Assembly (NCBI GenBank): GCA_900320615.1
Contig: ONSX01000006.1
Span: 1-39,809, forward strand
DNA length: 39,809 bases
Reading direction: 5' to 3'
Source of the DNA: an uncultured Eubacteriales bacterium
Lineage (GTDB): Bacteria > Bacillota > Clostridia > Lachnospirales > Lachnospiraceae
A program made the position numbers and the translations under genes. Below are positions 17,679-24,439 of this stretch, one piece after another. Every line of letters begins with the position of its first letter. Position 1 is the first letter of the stretch. The notes under the pieces were generated by a model that saw nothing but the letters and a program-made list of their open reading frames with translations, made no database searches and was not told where the DNA came from.

Positions 17679-18014
17679 TCACTGTTTCTCTTCATTTCCG
17701 AGATCATTGCCTGCTGTCTCCATCGCGAGAGGCCGCATCGGCGATCTCGAGGTCGCCACATCAATTTCACTCTGCGGGACATGAAGCTCACGCGCCACGA
17801 GGCGTCTCGTCAGTGTTCCGCAGGTCTGTCCCTGGCAGAGACCCATGCCGCAGCGCAGGAAGCGCCGAAGTTCCTCAATCGTCGTGATCCCGCCGTGAAC
17901 AGCCTTTCTGATCTCACCCTTCGTCACTTCCTCGCAGCGGCAGACCAGAAGGTCATCGTCCTCCTCCGGCACATAGGGGCCGATTTCCTTTAATTTCTCC
18001 TGAATATCCAGCAT
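17679..18014 (-). CDS. BFD-like [2Fe-2S] binding subunit
   Basis: 111 residues. The start is put at the ATG 18012-18014 (MLDIQEKLKEIGPYVP), 7 nt after AAGGAGG; an ATG two codons earlier is only 1 nt from it. The four cysteines of a bacterioferritin-associated-ferredoxin-like domain are present: Cys25 and Cys27 in LLVCRCEEVTKGEIRKAV, and Cys55 and Cys60 in LRCGMGLCQGQTC. In HcnB, opine oxidase A and NirB this domain is normally fused to the flavoprotein; here it is a separate polypeptide encoded between the two flavoprotein genes. The role is electron transfer within the dehydrogenase complex. Confidence 0.9.
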   Translation of the reverse strand: MLDIQEKLKEIGPYVPEEDDDLLVCRCEEVTKGEIRKAVHGGITTIEELRRFLRCGMGLCQGQTCGTLTRRLVARELHVPQSEIDVATSRSPMRPLAMETAGNDLGNEEKQ

Positions 18015-18026
18015 GTCCATCCCTCC

Positions 18027-19604
18027 TTATGCCTTGATGAAGAACCTTGCGCTGTCCTCGAACGCAGTCGGAACCTTCATTGTCACAAGATTCGTTCCGT
18101 CATACGCCTTGCTCGTTCTCACCCGGGTGATCTCCGCCTCGCAGATCTTCTGTCCGCTTCTTGAGAGCGCGCTGCCTTTGTCGCCGACCTCCGGGAGGGG
18201 CAGGAATTCATACGGAATCGTGATCTCCGCAGTTCCCTCGTCTTCATTTTCCTTCACAAGGAAGATAGCCTGGCCGGAGCAGCTTGCGACGCACATGCCG
18301 CAGTCGACGCACTCGCTTCCCTTCACAGAGATCGGAAGAGAGGTAATGTTGTCACCGATGGAAATACAGCCCTTCCGGCACGCCGTCTGGCACGGGTTGC
18401 ACGGAATGTTCTGTGTACACTCAATGACCGGATGGATCTTCACCTCGTAGCGGTAGCCCGGGAAGCGCTTGATCTCATCGTCTGCGATATAGCCCTTCGT
18501 GAGCAATGTCTCAGAAATGTCGATGCCTTCCTCCGTCTTCTCAATCTTCCTTCCTCTGTTCTTCGGAGCGAACATGCCCTGACGGAGCGCCTCGAGAGAG
18601 TGATCAAGTTCCTCCTCGCGACTGCTCTTTTCTTCGCCCGTCATGTACCCCAGGTATTCCGCGATCGCCGCGCCGCTCATGCGGCCCTCGATCATCGCTG
18701 AGGAAGCCTCCTCGATGCCCGCGACATCGCCTGCCGCGTAGATGCCCGGAATCGACGTCGCACCGGTCTCATCGCACTTCGGGATATAGCCGCCGCGCGT
18801 GTCCGCCATCTCGACGCCGTCCATCTTGAGGAGCTGTGCCATCGGGGAGAGGCCGACCGCCACGCAGATCGTGTCGACATCGAAATGTTTCTCCGTTCCC
18901 GGAATGAATCGGAAATGGTCGTCCACCTGGGCGATCGTGACGCCTGTCACACAGTCCGTTCCCTCAGCTTCCTTGATCGTGTGGGAGAGATAAAACGGAA
19001 CACCGCAGCGCGCGAGCTTCGACGCATGCACGCCATAGCCGCCGATCCGCGGAGCTGCGTCCGCAAGGGCAACGACCTTGCACCCCGCCTGCATCAGCTG
19101 GTAGGAGACGACGAGGCCGACATTGCCGGTGCCAAGCATGAGGATTCTCTCGCCCGGCTTTACGTGGTAGAGGTTCATCATGGTCTGCGCCGCGCCGGCT
19201 CCGATCACGCCCGGAAGAGTCCATCCGCGGAAGTTGACCATATTTTCAGCGGCACCTGTCGCCACGAGGATCGCATCGCCCTTGTAGTGATAAACTTCCG
19301 TGCCGATCTGCACCTGAACTTCCTTCTCCTTGTAGAGGCCGATGACTGTCGCGTTCAGAATAACCTCGACGCCCTTCTCCTCTGCCTCCTTCAGAAGATC
19401 TTCGCCGATGCGGAAACCACGAATCTTTGCCTTGTGCTCCTTGGAACCGAAGAATTTATGGATCTGCTTGAAGAGCTGGCCGCCGGGTCTTGCATTTTCA
19501 TCAAAGACCGTGGCCTTCACACCGTGAGAAGCTGCCTCAATCGCTGCCGAAAGTCCGGCAGGGCCGGCGCCGATGACAATCAGTTCTTTTCTCTCTACCT
19601 TCAT
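18027..19604 (-). CDS. FAD/NAD(P)-dependent oxidoreductase with two 4Fe-4S clusters, HcnB/SoxA-like subunit
   Basis: 525 residues. The N-terminal two-dinucleotide-binding fold shows GAGPAGLSAAIEAASHG (residues 12-28) for FAD and MLGTGNVGLVVSYQL (156-170) for NAD(P) or a second nucleotide; the family motif for flavin closure is IPGIYAAGDVAGIEEA (285-300). A ferredoxin-like domain follows with Cys396, 402, 405, 409, 413 and the classical set Cys432, 435, 438, 442, enough for two [4Fe-4S] clusters. In HcnB-like proteins this place is usually taken by a BFD domain; here BFD is a separate gene 13 bp downstream. The gene overlaps the preceding 2Fe-2S gene by 4 bp (ATGA). Role: relay of electrons from amine oxidation to an unknown acceptor. 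Confidence 0.92.
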   Translation of the reverse strand: MKVERKELIVIGAGPAGLSAAIEAASHGVKATVFDENARPGGQLFKQIHKFFGSKEHKAKIRGFRIGEDLLKEAEEKGVEVILNATVIGLYKEKEVQVQIGTEVYHYKGDAILVATGAAENMVNFRGWTLPGVIGAGAAQTMMNLYHVKPGERILMLGTGNVGLVVSYQLMQAGCKVVALADAAPRIGGYGVHASKLARCGVPFYLSHTIKEAEGTDCVTGVTIAQVDDHFRFIPGTEKHFDVDTICVAVGLSPMAQLLKMDGVEMADTRGGYIPKCDETGATSIPGIYAAGDVAGIEEASSAMIEGRMSGAAIAEYLGYMTGEEKSSREEELDHSLEALRQGMFAPKNRGRKIEKTEEGIDISETLLTKGYIADDEIKRFPGYRYEVKIHPVIECTQNIPCNPCQTACRKGCISIGDNITSLPISVKGSECVDCGMCVASCSGQAIFLVKENEDEGTAEITIPYEFLPLPEVGDKGSALSRSGQKICEAEITRVRTSKAYDGTNLVTMKVPTAFEDSARFFIKA

Positions 19605-19954
19605 ACTGTGGCACCTCCCTTTCCTTTCTTTGCGGCTCCGAAATCAGGATCCGCCGTCGCTCCGTACTGTGTCTGAACCTTCATGCCCTCACGAAGCGGT
19701 GTAATACAGGTGCGGACATTCGGCTGTCCATCGACGACCATGACGCAGTCTGTACAGCGCCCGATCGCGCAGAAGACGCCGCGCGGCTCATGGCGCTTCG
19801 CCGTATAGCGGTGAATCATGATGCCATTGACCCGGAGGGCCATTGCAATCGGCTCGCCCTCATATCCCTGCAGCTTCTTTCCGTCATAATAAAAATCAAC
19901 CAGCTTGCCGGCCGGGCTTGCGCCCAGGATCGGATGATTTTTGATACGTTCCAT
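19601..19954 (-). CDS. [2Fe-2S]-binding subunit, HcnA-like
   Basis: 117 residues with AGGAGG 5 nt before the ATG. It is a small plant-type ferredoxin fold as found in HcnA and at the N-terminus of sarcosine oxidase alpha: FYYDGKKLQGYEGEPIAMAL at residues 21-40 and the cluster ligands Cys62, Cys67, Cys70 and Cys83 in the segments GVFCAIGRCTDC and NVRTC. The stop overlaps the start of the HcnB-like gene by 4 bp, so the two products are likely made in equal amounts. It belongs to the four-subunit dehydrogenase encoded at 16526-19954. Confidence 0.92.
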   Translation of the reverse strand: MERIKNHPILGASPAGKLVDFYYDGKKLQGYEGEPIAMALRVNGIMIHRYTAKRHEPRGVFCAIGRCTDCVMVVDGQPNVRTCITPLREGMKVQTQYGATADPDFGAAKKGKGGATV

Positions 19955-19987
19955 AATACCCTCCTCACAGAAAATGACCTGCGCTCT

Positions 19988-21391
19988 TTATTTCCAGATG
20001 CCGCGCTGCCTGCGAATCTTGTAATACATACTGTTCTCCATCGCGAGCACCTTCTCCATAGGAACCGGCCTGAATGCCGGGATCTTCATTTTGTAGTGGA
20101 TCCAGAACAGCGAGTAGATAAACAGGATCAGAAGAATGATGCCTGTCACGCCGAGGATCTGTACACGCTCCACCGGATCTGTCGAGATGTTGACGATCAT
20201 ATAGATGGTTCCGGCGATGCCGATCAGCGGAAGGACCGGACCGAACGGGACCTTGAAATTCCGTGGTGCCTTCGGAAGTCTGTGGCGGAACACGAGGAGA
20301 TCGATGTGGGCCGTGATGTAGGACGCCATCCAGAAGACCGAACCGACGAGGATCAGGAAGCTGATTCTATCAGAGGAATCCTGGCTGATGTACGCGCTCA
20401 CAAGAATGAAGATCGTGATAAACCAAATGCCGAACGGGCTGACATGGTGCCTGTTCTGCTTTCCGAAGATCTGCGGCATGAGATTGGTGCGCGACATGCC
20501 GGCGAAGATGCTCGAAAGTCCCTGCACCGTGGAGTTCTGCGTACTGACAACGGCGAGCGCGGAGACAAATGTCATCCACACCTGCCCGGGCTTTCCGAGC
20601 AGCGCCATGCCATAGAGAAGATGCGGTGCCGCTGAGCTTGAGAGATCGCTCCACTTCGTGTAGTTGTGGAAGCCGAGCACCATGATGGACTGGATCAGGC
20701 AGATCAGGCCGAGACCGATGAACATGCCGAGCGGGACGTTCCGCTTCGCGTTCTTTACATTTTTTGAAATCGGGATCGCGTACTCGGCGCCGATGAAGAG
20801 CCAGAACGCGACGGCTGTCATGGAAATGACATTCTTCGGCGTGACGTTCATGACCGCCGGCTGATTCACAACCGCTCCGGTTCCAAGCCTGAAGACACCG
20901 ATGAGTCCCATGACAAGCATCGACCCGAGGAGCAGGTAGCTGACGAGGTCCTGTACCTTTGCGAACATATCGACGCCGCGGAGGTTCGCAATCAGAATGA
21001 TGACTGACGCGAGCACTGTCCAGAAATAGTTCGGAATCGGGAGAGGAATGATCTGTCCCATCGCGTAGGAGAAGATCGATGCTTCAACGCCGCAGGAAAG
21101 GATGTTGGAGACCATGTAGCCGCCGACCATAAGCACGATTGTCGGAACCGGTCCGATTCCGGCCAGCGTGTACTGAGCAAGTCCGCCGGTTACATTTGGC
21201 ATCAACGCGTTCAGCTCCGACATAGTCGCCATCGTGAGCATGTTAAAGAGACAGGCAATAATCATCGAAACAATAAACATGTCTCCGATCTCGCCGGCGC
21301 CCTGCCCGAGAGAAACAAGGCAGCTGGTTGCGATGACAAGTCCGACAGAAACCGACACGACGTTTCTAAGTCCAAGTGTCTTTTCTTCCAT
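19988..21391 (-). CDS. APC superfamily amino acid permease
   Basis: 467 residues, about 12 membrane segments. The start MEEKTLGLRNVVSVSVGLVI has AGGAGG 8 nt upstream. The first membrane helix has the unwound family motif region SVGLVIATSCLVSLGQGAG, and the helix 6 region around VAFWLFIGAEYAIPISKNVK matches the APC pattern. The basic C-terminal tail (KIRRQRGIWK) is cytoplasmic. It lies in one operon between the PII gene and the dehydrogenase subunit genes, so it is expected to import the amino acid or amine that the complex oxidises, and could be the target of the adjacent PII protein. The substrate is not deducible from sequence alone. Confidence 0.92.
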   Translation of the reverse strand: MEEKTLGLRNVVSVSVGLVIATSCLVSLGQGAGEIGDMFIVSMIIACLFNMLTMATMSELNALMPNVTGGLAQYTLAGIGPVPTIVLMVGGYMVSNILSCGVEASIFSYAMGQIIPLPIPNYFWTVLASVIILIANLRGVDMFAKVQDLVSYLLLGSMLVMGLIGVFRLGTGAVVNQPAVMNVTPKNVISMTAVAFWLFIGAEYAIPISKNVKNAKRNVPLGMFIGLGLICLIQSIMVLGFHNYTKWSDLSSSAAPHLLYGMALLGKPGQVWMTFVSALAVVSTQNSTVQGLSSIFAGMSRTNLMPQIFGKQNRHHVSPFGIWFITIFILVSAYISQDSSDRISFLILVGSVFWMASYITAHIDLLVFRHRLPKAPRNFKVPFGPVLPLIGIAGTIYMIVNISTDPVERVQILGVTGIILLILFIYSLFWIHYKMKIPAFRPVPMEKVLAMENSMYYKIRRQRGIWK

Positions 21392-21530
21392 ACAGGCATC
21401 CTCCTATCTGTCATTTACAAAATCCAAGCCTGTCCTCGCAGCCTGCATGCTGCTCCTCTCAGACCATCGGCGAATCCGCCGTTTTTCCCGCGAAGCTGCA
21501 AGCCTCGCATCTCTCCGGAAAATGCAGAGC

Positions 21531-21878
21531 TTACAGGGCGTCCACACCCTCATCGCCCGTACGGACACGGACGACATTGTCGATGCCGTAGACGAAGATC
21601 TTGCCGTCTCCGATGTGTCCCGTGTAGAGCGCCTTCTCGAGCTTGTCGACGAGATCCTTCACACGCTTCGTCGGAACGACGACAGACACCTGAATCTTCG
21701 GGAGAAGCTCCATCTCATAGTTCTTATCGACTTCGTACTCCTTTGTGCCCTTCTCAATGCCGCAGCCCAGAACCTGAGTAAATGTCATGCCCCCGACCTC
21801 AGCCTCACTGAGGCAGCGCTTCAGTGTTGTGAACTTTGACATATCGCACATAACTTCAATTCTCGATAATTCCGACAT
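21531..21878 (-). CDS. PII-family nitrogen regulatory protein
   Basis: 115 residues from the ATG at 21876-21878 (MSELSRIEVMCDMSKFTTLK), supported by AGGAGG 8 nt upstream. The PII features are present: the T-loop GCGIEKGTKEYEVDKNYEME, in which a tyrosine falls in the place of Tyr51 of GlnB (10 residues after KG), then LLPKIQVSVVV and the B-loop with the GHIGDGKIFVYGID motif, and the C-loop RVRTGDEG. PII proteins bind ATP/ADP and 2-oxoglutarate and control transporters and enzymes by direct contact. GlnK is normally coupled with amtB; here the neighbour is an APC permease gene 139 bp downstream, with the ornithine-cyclodeaminase-like gene upstream. A role in gating this permease or the catabolic enzymes is inferred. 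Confidence 0.94.
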   Translation of the reverse strand: MSELSRIEVMCDMSKFTTLKRCLSEAEVGGMTFTQVLGCGIEKGTKEYEVDKNYEMELLPKIQVSVVVPTKRVKDLVDKLEKALYTGHIGDGKIFVYGIDNVVRVRTGDEGVDAL

Positions 21879-22062
21879 AACTTTCTCCTCCTGTCTCATG
21901 CTCCGGATTCTCTGTGAACATCCGGATATTCCGCGGTCATTTCATGACGCCGGCTGCTTGTGTCTTTTGCTTGTGTCCGTCCTGCTGCATTTCTGTCCGG
22001 TCCGCATATGATTTCTTCGCGCTTTTTTATGCTAAAGCTCCGCCCGGTCTGCAGAAGGCATC

Positions 22063-23205
22063 TCAGGCCATCTCCGGAATGTCCCAGAGGTTGAGCTTCG
22101 TGCCGATGCCGAGCTCCTTCGCGCGTCTATAGACGCTGCATCCCCAGGCCACGTCCTCGACCGGCATACCGCCGACCGAATAAATAATGATGTCGTCGTC
22201 CGATGTGCGGCCCGGCTTCTTGCCCTCGATGATGTCTGTGATATCAAGGATGTCATCCGCCTTGATCTTGCCCTCATGGACGAGATCCGTGAACTTACAT
22301 CCGATGATGCCCATCTTCGGATAGGTCGGGTACGGATATTCACTTGCCCACGCCTCATAGAGCTTCGGGTTGTCCACGACGAGCTTGCATTTTTCAATGA
22401 ACGAATCATCAAATCTCGCTGCGCTCGGCATGGAGATAAATGCGCCCGGCTTGACCCAGCTTCCGTCGATGTACGGATATGTGTTGACGACATTCGGATC
22501 ATCGTCTGTCATCGCCGTCGTCGTAAATGAGATCACATCTGCATCTCTTACAGCTTCTTCTTCCGTGTCGCAGACCTTGATCTCGTCGAACTGCGGATAT
22601 TCCTTCTTCACAAACTCAACGAAGGAATCAAGCGACTTCTTTCCTCTTCCCTTGATCTTCACTCTGTGCAGCTTCGGGCAGGTGGCGGCGAATGCCGCAA
22701 GAGAGGTCTTGCCCATGACGCCCGGTCCGATGATCGCGGCCGTCTCGGAATCTTTCCTTGCGAGGTACTTGGCGCCGACGCCCGGGATTCCGCCCGTCCG
22801 ATATGCGGAGAGAAGGTTTGCAGACATAAATGCGAGCGGAGCACCTGTGTCCTTGTCGTTCAGAATCATGACGAGGATTGATCTCGGAAGCCCCTTCGCC
22901 TTGTTCTCTACGTTGGAGCCGTACCACTTGACGCCTGCCATCTGGTACTTGCCGCCGAGGTAAGCCGGCATCGCCATGAAACGACGGTCCTGCGCATTCT
23001 TCGGCATACCCGGGAACTTCGGGTCGTCCGGGAATGTCACCATGCAGCCGTGCGAATTGTGGTTCTCGCCGCCCATCATGTAATCACCCTTCTTAAGAAG
23101 AAAGAGCATATCTTCCATTGACTCGATACAAGCCTTCATATCTTTGACACCGGCCTTAATCATGTCCGGCTCACTTAAATACAGAAAATCAATTTTCGAA
23201 TCCAT
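22063..23205 (-). CDS. Ornithine cyclodeaminase/mu-crystallin family protein
   Basis: 380 residues from the ATG at 23203-23205 (MDSKIDFLYLSEPDMIKAGV), 6 nt after GAGGAGG. Family features: substrate-side lysine in QMAGVKWYGSN, the RTGGIPGVGAKYLARKDSE helix leading to the Rossmann strand AAIIGPGVMGKTSLAAFAA, and ADVISFTTTA, where an aspartate contacts substrate in ornithine cyclodeaminase. Members act as ornithine cyclodeaminase, alanine dehydrogenase, delta1-pyrroline-2-carboxylate reductase or ketimine reductase. It is longer than the usual 310-350 residues. As first gene of an operon for amine uptake and oxidation, an imine/ketimine-reducing or deaminating step is plausible. I recall that some clostridial relatives carry the label tyramine oxidase subunit B, but cannot check that. 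Confidence 0.85.
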   Translation of the reverse strand: MDSKIDFLYLSEPDMIKAGVKDMKACIESMEDMLFLLKKGDYMMGGENHNSHGCMVTFPDDPKFPGMPKNAQDRRFMAMPAYLGGKYQMAGVKWYGSNVENKAKGLPRSILVMILNDKDTGAPLAFMSANLLSAYRTGGIPGVGAKYLARKDSETAAIIGPGVMGKTSLAAFAATCPKLHRVKIKGRGKKSLDSFVEFVKKEYPQFDEIKVCDTEEEAVRDADVISFTTTAMTDDDPNVVNTYPYIDGSWVKPGAFISMPSAARFDDSFIEKCKLVVDNPKLYEAWASEYPYPTYPKMGIIGCKFTDLVHEGKIKADDILDITDIIEGKKPGRTSDDDIIIYSVGGMPVEDVAWGCSVYRRAKELGIGTKLNLWDIPEMA

Positions 23206-23251
23206 CAGTTTCCTCCTCTTCCGCCGGCAGGCCGGCCTGAAAAATGAATAA

Positions 23252-23290
23252 GAAAAAAGGGCCAAACCGCAGTCTCTGCGGTCGGCCCCT
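23252..23290 (-). terminator. Terminator hairpin in the leader of the amine-oxidation operon
   Basis: On the minus strand GGCCC-G-ACCGCAG, a 3-nt loop and CTGCGGT-TT-GGGCC form a stem of 7 plus 5 bp, followed by six T and C. It lies downstream of a good promoter (23319-23347) and 46 bp before the first start codon, so it would stop most transcripts unless the stem is prevented. It can alternatively be read as the end of the crcB-DUF1304 unit, whose last stop codon is at 23401. Confidence 0.8.
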
Positions 23291-23318
23291 TTGCCTTCCC
23301 TGTTTCGTATGAGGAGAC

Positions 23319-23347
23319 TATAAACCCTTGTATAGTACCAGAGTCAA
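23319..23347 (-). promoter_or_regulatory. Promoter candidate of the amine-oxidation operon
   Basis: On the minus strand TTGACT (23342-23347) and TTTATA (23319-23324) are separated by 17 bp. The predicted RNA start near 23312 gives a leader of about 107 nt that contains the terminator hairpin at 23252-23290. Confidence 0.6.
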
Positions 23348-23400
23348 TGAATGATCCAGCTTTTTTGTGGTCTGGTTTTCATACAATACGAATTCTTATT

Positions 23401-23757
23401 TCAGAAAATGCATGAAATCAGTGTGAGGATCGCAAGTCCTCCCTGCATCAGAATAATCTTCGGGTTGCTCGTGATGCTTCCGTACAGGGCAACCGCCACA
23501 ATATAAATCATCAGGCAGACCACTGCTGTCTTGCTGGCAAATGCAAACACCGCAAGTAGAATCAGCACAGCAAGAAGTCCGTTGTAGACGCCCTGATTCT
23601 TGAAGAGAACATTCACGTTCTTCTGCCGCAAATCCTCTCTGGTCATGCCGAACACGTCCGACGTCTTTGCGGAATCCGTCGCCAGCGTCTCCAGATAAAA
23701 AATGTAGAAAAACTCCAGTGCTACCAGCACAGACAATATTTTTGTCAGTAAATTCAT
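23401..23757 (-). CDS. DUF1304 family small membrane protein
   Basis: 118 residues with four hydrophobic segments (MNLLTKILSVLVALEFFYIF; GLLAVLILLAVFAFA; AVVCLMIYIVAVALYG; QGGLAILTLISCIF). The FYLETLATDS turn and NVLFKNQGVYNGLLA match the DUF1304 pattern, whose function is unknown. GAGAGGAG precedes the ATG. It follows the crcB gene on the same strand after 74 bp, so cotranscription is likely; a shared role is not established. Confidence 0.9.
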   Translation of the reverse strand: MNLLTKILSVLVALEFFYIFYLETLATDSAKTSDVFGMTREDLRQKNVNVLFKNQGVYNGLLAVLILLAVFAFASKTAVVCLMIYIVAVALYGSITSNPKIILMQGGLAILTLISCIF

Positions 23758-23831
23758 ATTCTTCTCCTCTCTTTATCAGGGATTACTGAACACTACCTTA
23801 TCTTTCCCAGCTCGTAGAAACAGCGTGATAG

Positions 23832-24197
23832 TCAGTGGACAGCCATTGCCAGCTTTCTTCCGCAGAACACCCCGATCAGGCAGCAGATCACGCTGAGAAG
23901 CATATAGCCCGATCCCAGAAAATACTTTTTATTCTGAAGCAGTGTATATGATTCCAGCGAAAATGTAGAGAAGGTCGTGAATCCGCCGCACACTCCCGTT
24001 TTCCAGAACAAGACTGCATGAGAAGAAACGCTCTCCCTGCTCTCCGTAAGCCCGACAATAAATCCAATCAGGACTGCTCCGAGAATATTCGTAATAAAGG
24101 TCAGAACGGGAAACTCCGTCCTGGCCGGCAGCAGACTGATTGCATACCTGCCCATTGCGCCTGCCGCGCCGCCAAGAGCTACAAAAATAAAATTCAT
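23832..24197 (-). CDS. crcB: Fluoride channel CrcB/Fluc
   Basis: 121 residues from the ATG at 24195-24197 (MNFIFVALGGAAGAMGRYAI), with GGAG 7 nt upstream; the longer frame to 24251 has no signal. Four membrane segments are visible. The family signatures are all present: GGAAGAMGRYAIS near the start, the central NILGAVLIGFIVGL and GVCGGFTTFSTFSLE, whose Phe and Thr residues line the fluoride pores. Fluc proteins are dual-topology dimers that export fluoride passively. A single copy, as here, fits a homodimer. I could not recognise the usual fluoride riboswitch upstream. Confidence 0.96.
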   Translation of the reverse strand: MNFIFVALGGAAGAMGRYAISLLPARTEFPVLTFITNILGAVLIGFIVGLTESRESVSSHAVLFWKTGVCGGFTTFSTFSLESYTLLQNKKYFLGSGYMLLSVICCLIGVFCGRKLAMAVH

Positions 24198-24370
24198 TAG
24201 CAATCTCCGTCCCTTTCCCAAAATTCTGCTATAAAGCAATGGCGCCTTCATGCTTTACGGCAATGGATTTTATCATATTTTCAGGCCTCCTGCTACCCCG
24301 ACAGAAACTTCACATACGCATCCGCACGGAAAACGGACTTTGATAAGATAATTACCCATGCGTTAACAGG

Positions 24371-24406
24371 CAAGGGGCTGCCACGCGAAAGTGCGGCAGC
24401 CCCTTG
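24371..24406. terminator. Strong inverted repeat between the alpha-xylosidase and crcB genes
   Basis: CAAGGGGCTGCC (24371-24382) and GGCAGCCCCTTG (24395-24406) are perfectly complementary around 12 nt. There is no T-run on either side, so it is not a classical intrinsic terminator, but it is the likely end structure of the GH31 transport operon on the minus strand. Confidence 0.6.
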
Positions 24407-24439
24407 CTGAGGAATCATTATACAATTTGCATTTTCGTA

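Noticed and set aside
24198..24439. Fluoride riboswitch upstream of crcB
   Set aside because: I looked for the conserved GGNGATGG...-type start and pseudoknot of the crcB RNA on the minus strand and found no convincing match; only the inverted repeat at 24371-24406 is clear.
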